A DNA stretch of 64,000 nucleotides from Lycocorax pyrrhopterus obiensis. Its lineage: Eukaryota > Chordata > Aves > Passeriformes > Paradisaeidae. Below, one piece after another: positions 43,015-54,067 of the stretch; position 1 is the first letter of the stretch, and each line of letters starts with the position of its first letter. The stretch spans positions 2,170,001-2,234,000 of the forward strand of contig JACSVZ010000038.1 of assembly GCA_014706295.1 (NCBI GenBank). The letters run 5' to 3'. The position numbers and the translations under genes are program-made. The notes beneath the pieces were generated by a model. That model saw nothing but the letters and a program-made list of their open reading frames with translations. It had not been told where the DNA came from and did not search any database.

Positions 43015-43660
43015 ACCCCCCTCCGTGCCCTTGCCCCCCGGCCCGTCCCCCGCCCGCTCCCTCCCGTGGGCGGAGCCGGCGCAGGCGGGGGCGGCCCCTT
43101 TAAGAGGAAGTAGCGCCGGCCGGGAGCGGCGCGCGGGAGGGCGCGGGAGCGGCGGGAGTGCGGCGGACGCGCGGGGCGTGCTGCGGCCCGGGGTGAGGGA
43201 GTGCTGCGGCTGCCGAGCTGTGCGCGTCCGCCGGCGAGGGACCGCGGCCCGGCAGGTGCGGGGACACGGGGGGCTGTGGGGGGACGCGGGGCGGTGTAAG
43301 GGGACACGGGAGGGTCTGTGAGGGGGGAGGGCCCTGCGGGACGGCCTCGGAGGGGCCTCTAGGGAAAGGGGGCCTGGAGGGGGCCGCGTGTCCCCAGCCC
43401 TGCCCACGTGTCCCCCCAGCCCCGGTGGCCGCGTTCCCCCGGCGGGGCCGGGCCGAGCCCTCCCCGGCCTTGGTGGGACGGGACCGGACCTGTTGAGCCG
43501 CGGCCGCCGCATCCCCGCTCTGGGCGTTAATTGTTTGTGTTTGCCTGGGCGGGGGGCGATGGCGGCCGCGGCCCGGCCTGAGCCCCCTCAGGAGGGCCCG
43601 GAGCCCCCCGGGGTGGGCAGGGCGGGGATCAGATGGATCAGGGCATGGATCTGCTTGTGC
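43015..43660 (+). promoter_or_regulatory. MOB3A: CpG island, probable MOB3A promoter
   Basis: A sharp switch to very GC- and CpG-rich DNA, with GC boxes (tgggcggagc near 43066 and gggggcggcc near 43087) and no clear TATA box. It is the only strong CpG island between the end of AP3D1 and the MOB3A coding exons, and it is followed by plausible splice donors, so it is the best candidate for the MOB3A start. Confidence 0.7.
43100..43255 (+). other. MOB3A: Candidate non-coding exon 1 of MOB3A
   Basis: The first coding exon of MOB3A begins with untranslated sequence after an AG acceptor (53525), so an upstream untranslated exon is required. Within the CpG island a donor CAG followed by gtgcgg would end such an exon at 43255; an alternative donor (CGGG then gtgagg) would end it at 43192. 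The start is a guess. Confidence 0.4.
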
Positions 43661-46600
43661 TGGCCCGGCCCGGAGGAGAAACCCCTGGGATGGGACATCC
43701 CCGAGCAGAGCCCTGGCTGGTGGGCACAGCCCCCTCCCTTCAGAGGGCTCGGGAAGGGGACGGACCTGCTGCAGGGTTCATAAGCAACCCAAAACTTCAT
43801 AATGAGGAAAAAAAAAAAAACCATCGCAGAGAGCAAGGGGGTTGGTGGCACAACTGTGAAGTTACAGTCTGCAACTTCCCTATTTTATCCCACCTCTTCC
43901 CCCCGACTTTATCCAGCCCAGCTGGAGCGCGTTTCTGCTCTAGGTAAAGGCACGGCCCTAAAGTTCAAACCCTTCAGTCTCTAAACTGGTCGGGGAATGG
44001 GGAATTTTCCATTTTTTTTTCAGGTCATGCTGAGCCACGGCTCAGCTGTCATGAGGGAGGACTTGTCAGGAGAACTTGAAAGCAAACTCTTGCTCTGCTT
44101 CTGTCTCTTGCTGCGGGCTCAGGAATCCTGATCTTACAGAGCTGCCTCTGCTCTGATCTGCAGCACAGTGAGCTCAGCTCCTTCAGAGAAAGCTGTGTGA
44201 GAAGGACAGGCAAAAGGAAAGGGCAGGAAGTCCTCTGGAGGGAAAGGACAGGGGAACTGGAGTTGTCCAGCGTCCAGCACAGATGTTTGGGGAAAGCATT
44301 TCTGTCAGTGCTAGTGAAAGGCAGGATTCCCTCCTCCTATAGCTTGGAGCTGCAGAGTGGCCACACTCTCTGGATTTCCATCCCTTTGTTAAAAGCCCCT
44401 TTCCGGTCTGGAAATCTTCTGCCAAGTTGCAGGGCAGGGAGGGATTTTTGCTGGGAGATGTGAAACTTCCCCAGCCACCTGTTTATCACAGTCCCCAGGG
44501 CTTTGTCCTTGCACTCTGCTTGCTTTCCCAACTTTAGGCTCACATCCAGCTCCCTGTTTGTCTGTTGCTGTTCCTGGACTGTGTATCCCATGTTTCAGAT
44601 TCACTTTCTGTCTTAGTCACTTACTGTGAGGTGAACCTGGGATGAGCTTGTGACTCTTCAAAATCCCCAGGAAGAGCGAGAGGAGCATTGGGAATTCTTG
44701 CCAGTGGTGGCAAAACCTGGAGCTGTTGGTTTATACTGAGGAGCCGAGCACGGGTGCTGAGCAGGGAGCTGGTTCCCTGTGCCTGGCTCACCGTGCAGCT
44801 CCTGGGATGCTCTGCTGGACACGTGGGGTTGCACTGTCACCTGTGCTATCATCAGATGTGGAAATGGGCTCTCCCATGTGCTTGGCCAGGGCTTGGGGCC
44901 TTGGAGTGGACTCAGCATCCTGACTGGAGTTGTCCTGCATCACCTCAGCTGCCCCTGGAGCTGTTTTCCAGCTGCATCCTTGTCCACATCTAACACGGCC
45001 CTTCTACTGATGGGGTGAGAAGTACCCCCTGCACTGGAATGGGGTGATTTAGTCCCATTTTGGAGGTCAGACTGTCCAGATCTGTGCTGTCCTTGCTCAC
45101 TCCTGCTCGTCTGTGGGCTCCCAGGGATCTCCATGGCCAGACTAATGAAAGGGAGAATGCCCCTTGTGAGTAGTGAAAGTATCTGGGGTCAGAGCACAGA
45201 GATTGCAAAACCTTCCCAGTCCTGCCCACAGGTCTGGGAAGGGAATTGCTTTCAACTTCTGAGTTTTAATTTCTAGTAAGACAGGGAAGTATTTTCTAGT
45301 TCTTGAGCCATAAATGCTGCTGTAAGTGGATCCAGAACCAGCTTTGCTGGAGGTTTATCAGCTTATCTTTAGGAATATGTAATACCCAGCTAATGCTGTC
45401 AATAAGGAGTGCACCTTAGGCTGCACCTTTATCCTGCTTTTTTCAGATGCCTCTGGGAAGCAGAGTTATCCCTGAGGCCTGGTTTGGTCGGCTGCCTGCT
45501 TCCCTCTGGAGCTGGTGGCGTGGTAGAAGGGCTGCTCTGCTCCTGGTGAGATTGGGTGGGTTGTTGCTCCAGGTTTGTGAAGCAGAAGGGAGGGCAGAGG
45601 AAGGGATGGAGGCAGCAAAGGCCAGAAAAAAACCCCAACAAAACAACAACTTTTGCAAGTGGGCAAAGCCAGAGCAAAACAATCCATCACACTGTGACAG
45701 CTTTGACTTCCTCCAGAAAACCTGGCTGAGGTCCCAAGGGGCTGGTGTTGGGTCAGCGTGAGTGGGACGAGGCAGCCGTGGTGATGCTGCCAGACACTCC
45801 CATATGTGACCCTGTGCTGATTCCAGGGAACTCGTGGGACAGAAGATGAGCTGGAGCCACCCAGACCACAGCTGAGGTGGAAGCAGGAGCTGAGCTGGCC
45901 CCCAGCTGAGTGGCTGCACTGAAAGGCCCTGTATTTTCTGCAGGCCTCTCTTGGGGCTGTTGTCTGGCTGCCTTTGCTTCCTTCTCTCTTTCCTCTTGCT
46001 GTCTTGTGATGTGGTTGGTGTTGAGGTGGTCTCCAGCTCCACATCCCTGGGTTCATTCTGTGCCTCGAGCTGTGCTAAGGGATTGAGTTACTCCCATATC
46101 TCCTGCCAGGGCAGGAGAGGCCTCGTGGGCCTCTGCTATCAGCAAGAAACAGTCCTGCCGTTCATCCCAACACGTGACATTAACATGGGGAAAAGGGATG
46201 TTTGTCCTGGATTATCCATGCTCTGGGAAAGGCTGGCCGTGTGGCCAGCTTGTGCTCTGGCTCAGCCCTGGGGCGTGATCCCGCACTTCCTGGGATCCCA
46301 ACCCGCTGTTAGAATGGTGCCATAGTCATTTTATCATCCTAATGCAAATTTCGTGCTCCACACCGATGTTAGCTTTGACTTGGGTGGGGGCAGATCCCAG
46401 AGTTAGAGGAAATGGAACTGCTGTGGGCTCAGAAATATCCGTGTCCAGTGAGGACAGCACGGAGCCTGCACAAGCAGGGAGAGACGAGCAGCTCAGCTGG
46501 GACTTGATGAACACCACCCTGCCCTTCCAGCCCTGGACTGGGGACAGCGAGAGGCCTTCCCGAAGGACCAGGCTGCTCTGGGACCTGGAAAAGAGGGAGC

Positions 46601-49600
46601 TGCTCCCACCGTGCCATCACTGGCCATGCTCTACCTTGGAAATACTCGTGTGTGCAGTTAACCTGTGTGCTGGAGTCGTGACCCAGCTTGTCAGCTTAGC
46701 ACGGCGCTGCAAAGCCTGCAGCGGATTAGCTCTGCCTCCACACGCAGCCCCATCCCGGCCGGATCCATGGAAACCTTCCAGCAGCGGGCTCTGACATTGC
46801 AATGGATGCAGATGTCACGTAAGAGGCAGCAGGGCTGGCCCTGAGTCAGTAACACCCGGGGCTCCGTGGGGCTCCCTGCAGTCACTGCTGTTCCACAGGA
46901 ACAGTTGGACGTTGCAGCATCTGCTGCCTGACCTTCCCCTGTGGGGAGGGAAGCAGGAGGGGATCTTTTACAGAACTTGCTTTCTCGTGTGGCTTTTCTC
47001 CCTCTGTGGCTGTGGGGAGGAAGGCCAGGGGGACAAACCACGTTGGAAATTTGGGGTTCTTGCCTTCCCTCTCCCCTGCCAGACTGGGTTTTCCAGCCTC
47101 CCCAGCACTCCCTCCCTCAGCCGCCCTCCCTCAGCATCCCTGTGCAGTGTGAGCAGTGTCACCCGTAACGTCCCTCCTGTCACTGCCCATGGTCTGGATG
47201 TAAATCCTGAGCTTGAAGCCGAGCAATAAACCCCCTGTTCATCCATCTGCCCGGGATGGATGGATGAACGTGTCTCACTGCTGGCTGACCTGGGCTCTCT
47301 GCTCCAGGCAGCAGCATTCCCACCTGCAGCTCTTGGGTGGGCTCTGCCAGAGCTCCCCTCACCTCTGGTGGGTCTTCTGCTATGCCAGCTATGGCTTAAT
47401 TTAACAGGGCTTTTCCCTTTATTCCATAAACTAACTTGACTTTAGGATTGTCTGGAATGCTCGGCCTTGCTGGGGCAAAGGAGATGCCAGTTAAAGCCCA
47501 GGATAACTATTTTTGGTCTTTTATTATGCTTTTTCCTTTTCTCATGCATATGGCCTTGCAGTTGAGCTCTGCCTCTCCATGGCTTGGAGATGTGTAAAGA
47601 GCCTGTCCTGCTCCTAAACCAACCTCTTCCCTTCTCCTAAGCCACCCTTTTTCCGGGAAGGGCTGAGAGATGTGGGAAGTCCCAGGAGATGTGAGAAGTC
47701 CGAGTAGAACTGGTGTCTGTACAGTTTCTTACTTGGGGATTTCCAAATTGTGCAGCAGGTTGGAATAGCGGGGCCTGGGGGCGGCTGGCGACAGCCAGGA
47801 CCTTCTTAAAGCTGACTCTGGTGAAAGACAAAAGGCTCTTTGTTTGCCCAAACCTTGGGAATTCAGCATTTCCAGTGTGCCCCCGTTTGGATTTGGTTGC
47901 GAAGGCTGCTGCTAAAGCACTTTCCAGAAGAAAAATGTGGATGTTGTCCTGCAGAGCAGCAGAATGAAATGGGGCTGGCGTGTGCCCGGGCTGGGGCTGG
48001 AGGTGCAGCTGGGCCGGATCGAGCTGCTTGTTCTCCAGAAACTTCCGAGCAGCTTCTGCTGCTGGGGCTGAGCGCGGGGGACAGACGGGGAAGGCAATGC
48101 CGAAGGGAACGGCCGTGGCTCTGGCTGTGGCTCGGCTCTCCTGCAGCAACATGGAGCGATCCTGTGGGAGGAAAGGCAGAGCTTGCAGAGGGGAAGGATT
48201 AGCTTTTGGGAAAACATTGGCAGCTCCCTGGGCCGGGAGGCTGGAGTCAGTGCCAGACAGGAAGCGGCTGACGTGGAAGTGCCGGCTGGCCGGGATTATG
48301 AATGGCCAGGGGTGCCTTCCAGCCACACTGAGCCCTCCTCGCCCTGCCCTGCCCTGCCCGAGGTAAGCACGGGGCAGACCTTCGCTCCTCATATCACAAA
48401 TCCATTCAAAAGAGCAGCTGGGAGTCTCGTCCCGGGAAGACAAGCCCTCGTTTGTTGCCAGACTCGCTCTGGAGGCGCAGAAACTGGCTGCCATTAGTGC
48501 CGTGCGGCTGCCAGGATTGTTCTGGTCCCTGCTCCCTGTAGTAAAATCTCTCCTTTGATCGGAGAAAACCAGGATCATCCTGTCCCTAGACACTGAGCTA
48601 GTGCAGAGTGGCCATGGGAAGGGATTTGTGAAAGGAGGGGGGGTGGAATTATGGAAAAAATGTGCGTGTGCGTCCGTCTTGGCTGTTTTGTGCAAGTTGC
48701 CTGTTTGAAGCTGCTTTTCTTCTCTTTCTCACTCTGTGAACTCAAGTTTTTACTTGAAATGCTCAGTGCATCCAAAATACCTTTATCAGAGCTGCTTTAT
48801 CAGTCGGGGGGGGGGGGGTGTGTCCTGTGCTGGGAGCTCTGGCCTGGCATTAAGGGCCCTGGGAATGGCTCAGGGGGAAGCAGGATCGTGGCTCCCCTCT
48901 CCTGCGGAGCTCTGGGGACACGGTGGCTGTCACAGGCTCCCCACCCAAGGGTTACAAGCAGCTGGACTCGGTGGGATTCCAGAACAGCAGCCTGGCTTCC
49001 CGGAAAGGAAACTGGACAAATCCCTGATTTTAAGAGCTGCGTTGCTCCTTGGGCTGTGCTGAAGGGCTGTTTCAGCAGAGGCAGCAGGATGTGGCCGCCC
49101 CGACTGGGGTCACGGGGGAGGGAGGTGGCCTCGTGTCTGACCCCTCCCCAGCTGCGGAGCCTCCGGGTGGCGGCCGCCCATGAGACGAACGGGGAGGTTT
49201 TTTCCCCTCTTTTGAAAAAGGAAGCTCGGCCTCGGCGCCTGCCAGCGCTGACAGAGGGTGCAGAGCAGGGCTGAGCCTCTGCAGGAGTGACCTGCTGAGG
49301 CCAGGAACACAGGTAGGGGCTTGCTGACTGCTGCCTTGCTGGTTTTTCCATGGCCTGCTGGTTTTTCCCTGCCTTGCTGGCTTTCCCTGGCTGTTGTTAA
49401 ACCCCTGCACAGTGTCAGCAGCAGAGGGGAGCATGGAATGCTGCTGGGGCTGGCACTGATGGAGCAGTCATGGGACTCCTCAAGTCCTTTTTGGGCCATT
49501 CTGCCTCTTTGGGGAGGGCAGGATCTGTCGGGAACTCTGCTGGCTCCTGGAAAGCCTTGGGATGGCTGCAGCAGGGCGCAAGGGGAGGCAGCTTCCCGGT

Positions 49601-50539
49601 ATTTTGGAGGAGGTGACTCTTCCCTTTTCCAGACTCTGAGCTGCCTTTAAAAGTGACCAAGAGTTGGGAAGCAGCCGCCTGGGCTTCCTCTGCCCGGAGC
49701 CTGGTGTTAGAGCAAGGCAGCTCCACGTGATCCACCATTCCTGGTGAGGGAAGAGGAATGGCAGGACACTGCCAACAGCCCTGCCAGCAAAACCAGCACA
49801 GGACTGGAGCTGCACAAGCAGGGAGTCAGAGGAAAGGACCTTTTGGGATGGGAGGGGAAGGGAGGGCCAGACCCCGAGACCCCTCGGCAGGCAAGTCCAG
49901 CATAGTAGGGAGCTGCTCCTCCCGTGTCCTTGGGATAAGCTGGAGGTGTGTTTGTGCTCCGGACAGCCCATGGGGGTCATGGGCTCTGTGATCCCGAGCG
50001 ACGGCCAAGGTCCTCTCGGAGCACCGGTGACGTCTGCTGTGATCTTGGCTGGCTGAAAGGAGGAGGCAACAAAATGTACTGAGGTTTGTTTGGGGGGGGA
50101 GTGGTTTTTCCCCTCACCTTTCAAGCTTGCAGATACTATCCAGGTGCTTTGCATGTCCCATTTCCCAATTGTCCCTAACCTTTCCTTTCCCTTGTGTGCG
50201 GGGGCGGTGTCAGCTGTGACTCCTGCCTGTGGAAGTAGGTGTTGTACTGATGATATCATCTCGGAGCAATGTCAGGGATGCTTTGGTCTGTGTGTCTCTT
50301 TATTTTTTTTTTTTCCTAGAGCTAAATGTTTCTTTTAGCTCATTGCAGTCAGAGACCGTAATTAAATAGGCTGCATCTGCTTGATGTCTCAGCTACTCAT
50401 TTTGCTAATGCTTCACACAGATGCTGAATCGTCTGAGAGACAATTGCTGCTGTATTGAGCTCTCCAGTTCTCAGGGATGATGTCTCCACAGGATCAGGAA
50501 TTTGTTTGTAGGACAAGTACTGCCTCGATACCAAGTAAA

Positions 50540-51331
50540 CTCTGCCCTGCACAGAGGCCCTGACAAATGTGAGGGCTGGGAAATCCCCAACCATGTGATG
50601 TGTGACAAGGGCAAGTGCTGGATCCTGCCCTGGGATGGAGCAGCCCTGGATGCAGGGACAGACTGGGAACGAGAGGCTGGAGAGCAGCGCCGTGGGAAGG
50701 GACCTGGGGGTCCTGGTCGGTGGCAAGTTGGATCTGAGTCCCCAGTGTGTCCTGGCAGTCCAAAGGGCCACCGTGTCCTGGGGGGCACCAGGCCAGTGAG
50801 GGATTGTCCCGCTCTGCTCTGCACTGGGGCAGCCTCACCTCCAGTGCTGGGGGCACTCTGGGCACCACAAGATCAGAAGGATCCAAAGCTGTTGGAGAGT
50901 GTCCAAAGGAGGGACACGGAGCTGGGGAAGGGTCTGAGGAGCGGCTGAGGGCACTTGGCTCGTTCAGCTGGAGCAGAGGAGACTGAGGGGAGGCTCCTCG
51001 GGGGCTGCAGCTCCTCCCGAGGGGAGGCGGAGGGGCAGGGGCTGAGCTCTGCTCTGGGCCAGGGACAGGAGCCCAGGGAACGGCTGGAGCTGTGTCAGGG
51101 CTTGGGATGGATCTCAGGGAAAGGTTCTTCCCCCCGAGGGTGCTGGGGCACTGCCCAGGCTCCCCAGGGAATGGTCCCGGCCCCAAGGCTGCCAGAGCTC
51201 CAGGAGCGTTTGGACAGCGCTCTCAGGGATGCCCAGGGTGGGACTGTTGGGGTGTCTGTGCAGGGACACGAGTTGGACTCAATGATCCTTGTTAGTCTTT
51301 TCCACTCAGGATATTCTGGGATTCTATGAAA
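50540..51331 (+). mobile_element. CR1 LINE, longest copy in the window
   Basis: A plus-strand CR1 of about 800 bp in MOB3A intron 1. It reaches into the end of the second open reading frame region (gggaagggacctgggggtcc, then attgtcccgctctgctctgc) and ends near gatattctgggattctatga. The second half is an inverted near-duplicate of 22768-23228. It is 5'-truncated and cannot encode a complete protein. Confidence 0.9.
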
Positions 51332-51939
51332 AGTCTCTCCATCCTGCTCAAATGAGAAAAATGGTTGGTGTTTGATGTGTGTGGCCAAAGCCAGGGGATG
51401 TTTGGTTTTACCCTTGGGTTTTACCCCATCCTCATCCATGCCAGGCCCTGCAGTGCAGATCCTCCAGACGAGAAGCAGGGATGGAGTCACACCGCACCGG
51501 GGATGCTGCGGGTGCTCCAGGGAGGCGCGTGGAGGGTGGTGCCGCTGCTGCTTTGTGGTTTCCTGTGTGAGAGGATGTGTTTTCCTCTGTCTCCAGTGCA
51601 GGGAACTCATCGCGTGCAAGTGCTTCCTGGACTTTCTGCTGGAAGTAGCAGCAGCCTCAGCACCTGCTGCCCACATTGCTGGTTCCGTGGAGGCCGGGCC
51701 TCCGTTCTGGGGCCGGCGCAGTCCCTGGAGCTTCCGGCTCTGCCACAGGATGTGGCCAGGCTGTGACACAGCTCCTGGTAACCAGAGGGCTCAGCTGTCT
51801 CTCCACACCCTTCACTTCTTCCTCTGCCACGTCTGGGGCGGGATCACGCTCCAAAGGACACGTCTGCCAGGGGTTTGTGCTGGATTTGCCTCCCCTGATG
51901 TGGCTCACGGGGTCACAGCAGCTGTTTTGGCAGTAGGAA

Positions 51940-52045
51940 GGCCAAATTGGATGGGGCTTGGAGCAACCTGGTCTAGTGGAAGGTGTCCCTGCCCTTGGCA
52001 GGGGGTGAAACTGGATGATCTTTAAGGTTCCTTCCAACCCAAACC
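51940..52045 (+). mobile_element. CR1 LINE, 3' end only
   Basis: A plus-strand remnant with ttggagcaacctggtctagt and ggttccttccaacccaaacc in MOB3A intron 1. Confidence 0.8.
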
Positions 52046-53524
52046 TTTCCATGGTGACGTCTGCTATGGATTCACCTCACAGCCCATGGTGGATCTCACT
52101 GAACCACATTAAAATGCTTTTAGGGTTTCTCCCAACACATCGTAGCCTGTGTTGGAGTTTAGATCTTTCAGCTCCTGCACAGAAGAGGTTACTGAGCCCA
52201 TTCCCGCAGGAAATGTTGAGCCTATTCTTAGTGGGGTGAACTGCAGTGGTTTGGGGTTTCTTCCTCACTGTAATTAAATAAGGAAACAAGAGGCCTTGGC
52301 TTTAAAGCTTTTTAATCTTTCTCCAGAGAAGAACTGCTGATTAGCACTGCAGCATCTGTTAGAGACGGGCTCGATTGCAGCCGTGGTAGTCGTGACCTTG
52401 AGTCTGGGATGTGCTTGCCAGCATTTGAGGACACTGTTTACCTATTGGAACAACACTGTGGCCTCATGTAAATCTAAGTAGATTCTGCTTGGGGAAAGGG
52501 GTTTTTGTTGCTTGCTTGCTTCTGAATTTATGGAAACTTATTTATGCTATTTAAGGCATCAGCTTAATTTCTGTTACTTTATTCATTTTTATGTCCAGCA
52601 CATGTAAAATAATATTTTTGGTACACAAAGCTTTCTGCCTTGAGCTTCCATCAAAGAGCAGCCTGACACAAATTCTGCGAGGGGCTGGATGTGGGAACAA
52701 AGGAGGTATAATTAGCTACAGATAAACAGAGCTGTGTTTCTCGTCAGCAGCCCTTCAGATCTCAACTTGTGTCTCACCCTTGGAGCTGATTCTTTTCTAG
52801 AGGCTGGAAGAGGAAGATGAGCTTTCCCTCATCTTCCAGTTTTCAACTTGTAAACGGAGCTAAACTGAAATGGGAAATATGTTTATGGTCTGTGTGCACC
52901 TGCAGAAGAGGCTGTGGCTGCTCTCAGGGCTGGTGTTATTTCAGGATATTTGCTTTCCGGGTGCCTGAGCTGTGACTTCTTCTTCTTGTTCCCCTCCACC
53001 CCTTCTTTCCTGTCTCTCACTTTTGGTGGCTGGCGGGGTGGAGGGTGTCTGACAGCAGCTCTGAACTGTGTTGGGGGCTGGCATGACCTGGCCTTGTTCC
53101 CAAAGGGGGGATGCATAGGTGAAAATGGGATCTGGGTGAAACCCAGCTGGTTTTACCCTTCTTTGTCAGTGCGTTGGAGCCAAGCAGGTGGTGGCATTTC
53201 TGCAGGGTTAGGGTCTCACGGTGTGGCAATGTCGGGGTGAGTGGCAGCCCCCTCCCATGGCTGTGGGGCCTGTTCCCTCATTCCCACATGGAACAGGTCA
53301 GGAGGTGACTCTGTTCAGCCCAGGTCACTCCTCCAGCCGAGCCTGCCCTCTGCTCCAGCCGGGGAAGGGAAGGGGGAGGAAGGGAAGCTGCCATGGGCTC
53401 CCCCCCTTCTCAGATGTGGGGTGGGGGCCCAGATGGCATCCCAGATCTCTTCCTATGGGATTTAGACAAGGTTTCCTGTTGAGAGAGCTGCTCCTAATCG
53501 CTGCCCTTCTGTGCTGTGTTGCAG

Positions 53525-54067
53525 ATCAGGACCAGATGAGCAGAGGGAGGTTTCTGTGAAGATCAGAGTCGCCCCAGCCCTGCCCCAGGAAGTGGCCGCA
53601 CCTCCAGCTGTCACCGCTGTGGGCCTGGAAGAGACACAAGAGAAGGAAAATGTCCCACGCTTTAAAGCAAGTGTTCAATAAAGACAAAACCTTCCGGCCC
53701 AAGCGCAAGTTCGAGCCGGGGACTCAGCGGTTTGAGCTGCACAAGAAGGCCCAGGCCTCACTCAACGCTGGCCTGGACTTGAAGGTGGCCGTGCAGCTGC
53801 CGCCGGGCGAGGAGCAGAACGACTGGGTGGCCGTGCACGTCGTGGACTTCTTCAACCGCATCAACCTCATCTACGGCACCATCAGTGACTATTGCACGGA
53901 GCAGTCCTGCCCCGTCATGTCGGGGGGCCCCAAGTACGAGTACCGGTGGCAGGACGAGCACAAGTACCGCAAACCCACGGCCCTGTCCGCGCCCCAGTAC
54001 ATGAACCTGCTCATGGACTGGATTGAGGTGCAGATCAACAACGAGGACATCTTCCCCACCAACGTCG
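53525..54067 (+). CDS. MOB3A: MOB3A first coding exon (5' UTR 53525-53649, coding from 53650)
   Basis: The acceptor gtgttgcag ends at 53524. After 125 nt of leader the ATG at 53650 opens residues 1-139 plus one base of Gly-140, up to the donor gtgagt. It includes the N-terminal arm ([16 protein letters not shown]) and the Cys pair of the zinc site. The leader contains a seven-codon upstream open frame. Confidence 0.93.
53536..53559 (+). other. Short upstream open frame in the MOB3A leader
   Basis: ATG at 53536 opens MSRGRFL and stops at TGA 53557-53559, about 90 nt before the main ATG. A G lies at -3 or near it, so initiation may be moderate. Such a frame could lower MOB3A translation; this is inference. 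Confidence 0.5.

Larger units (their letters stand above)
43256..53524 (+). other. MOB3A: MOB3A intron 1
   Basis: A 10-kb intron, clearly more GC-rich than the AP3D1 introns. It holds a 13-G run at 48806-48818, a long plus-strand CR1 copy (about 50540-51331) and a CR1 3' end (about 51940-52045). A 352-codon open frame on the minus strand (47637-48695) has no recognisable domain. No other gene, RNA gene or repeat was recognised. Confidence 0.65.

Noticed and set aside
42904..43512. 202-codon minus-strand frame across the MOB3A promoter
   Set aside because: It combines translated CpG-island sequence (Arg, Pro, Ala) with translated A-rich tract (Phe, Tyr, Ile); it is a composition artefact.
45443..46056. 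Two overlapping minus-strand frames of about 200 codons
   Set aside because: They overlap each other in different phases, show no domain and lie in ordinary GC-rich intron.
50494..51769. Several 200-codon frames on both strands
   Set aside because: They lie in the CR1 copy and its flank; the same peptide occurs at 22793-23005 in the other CR1 copy.
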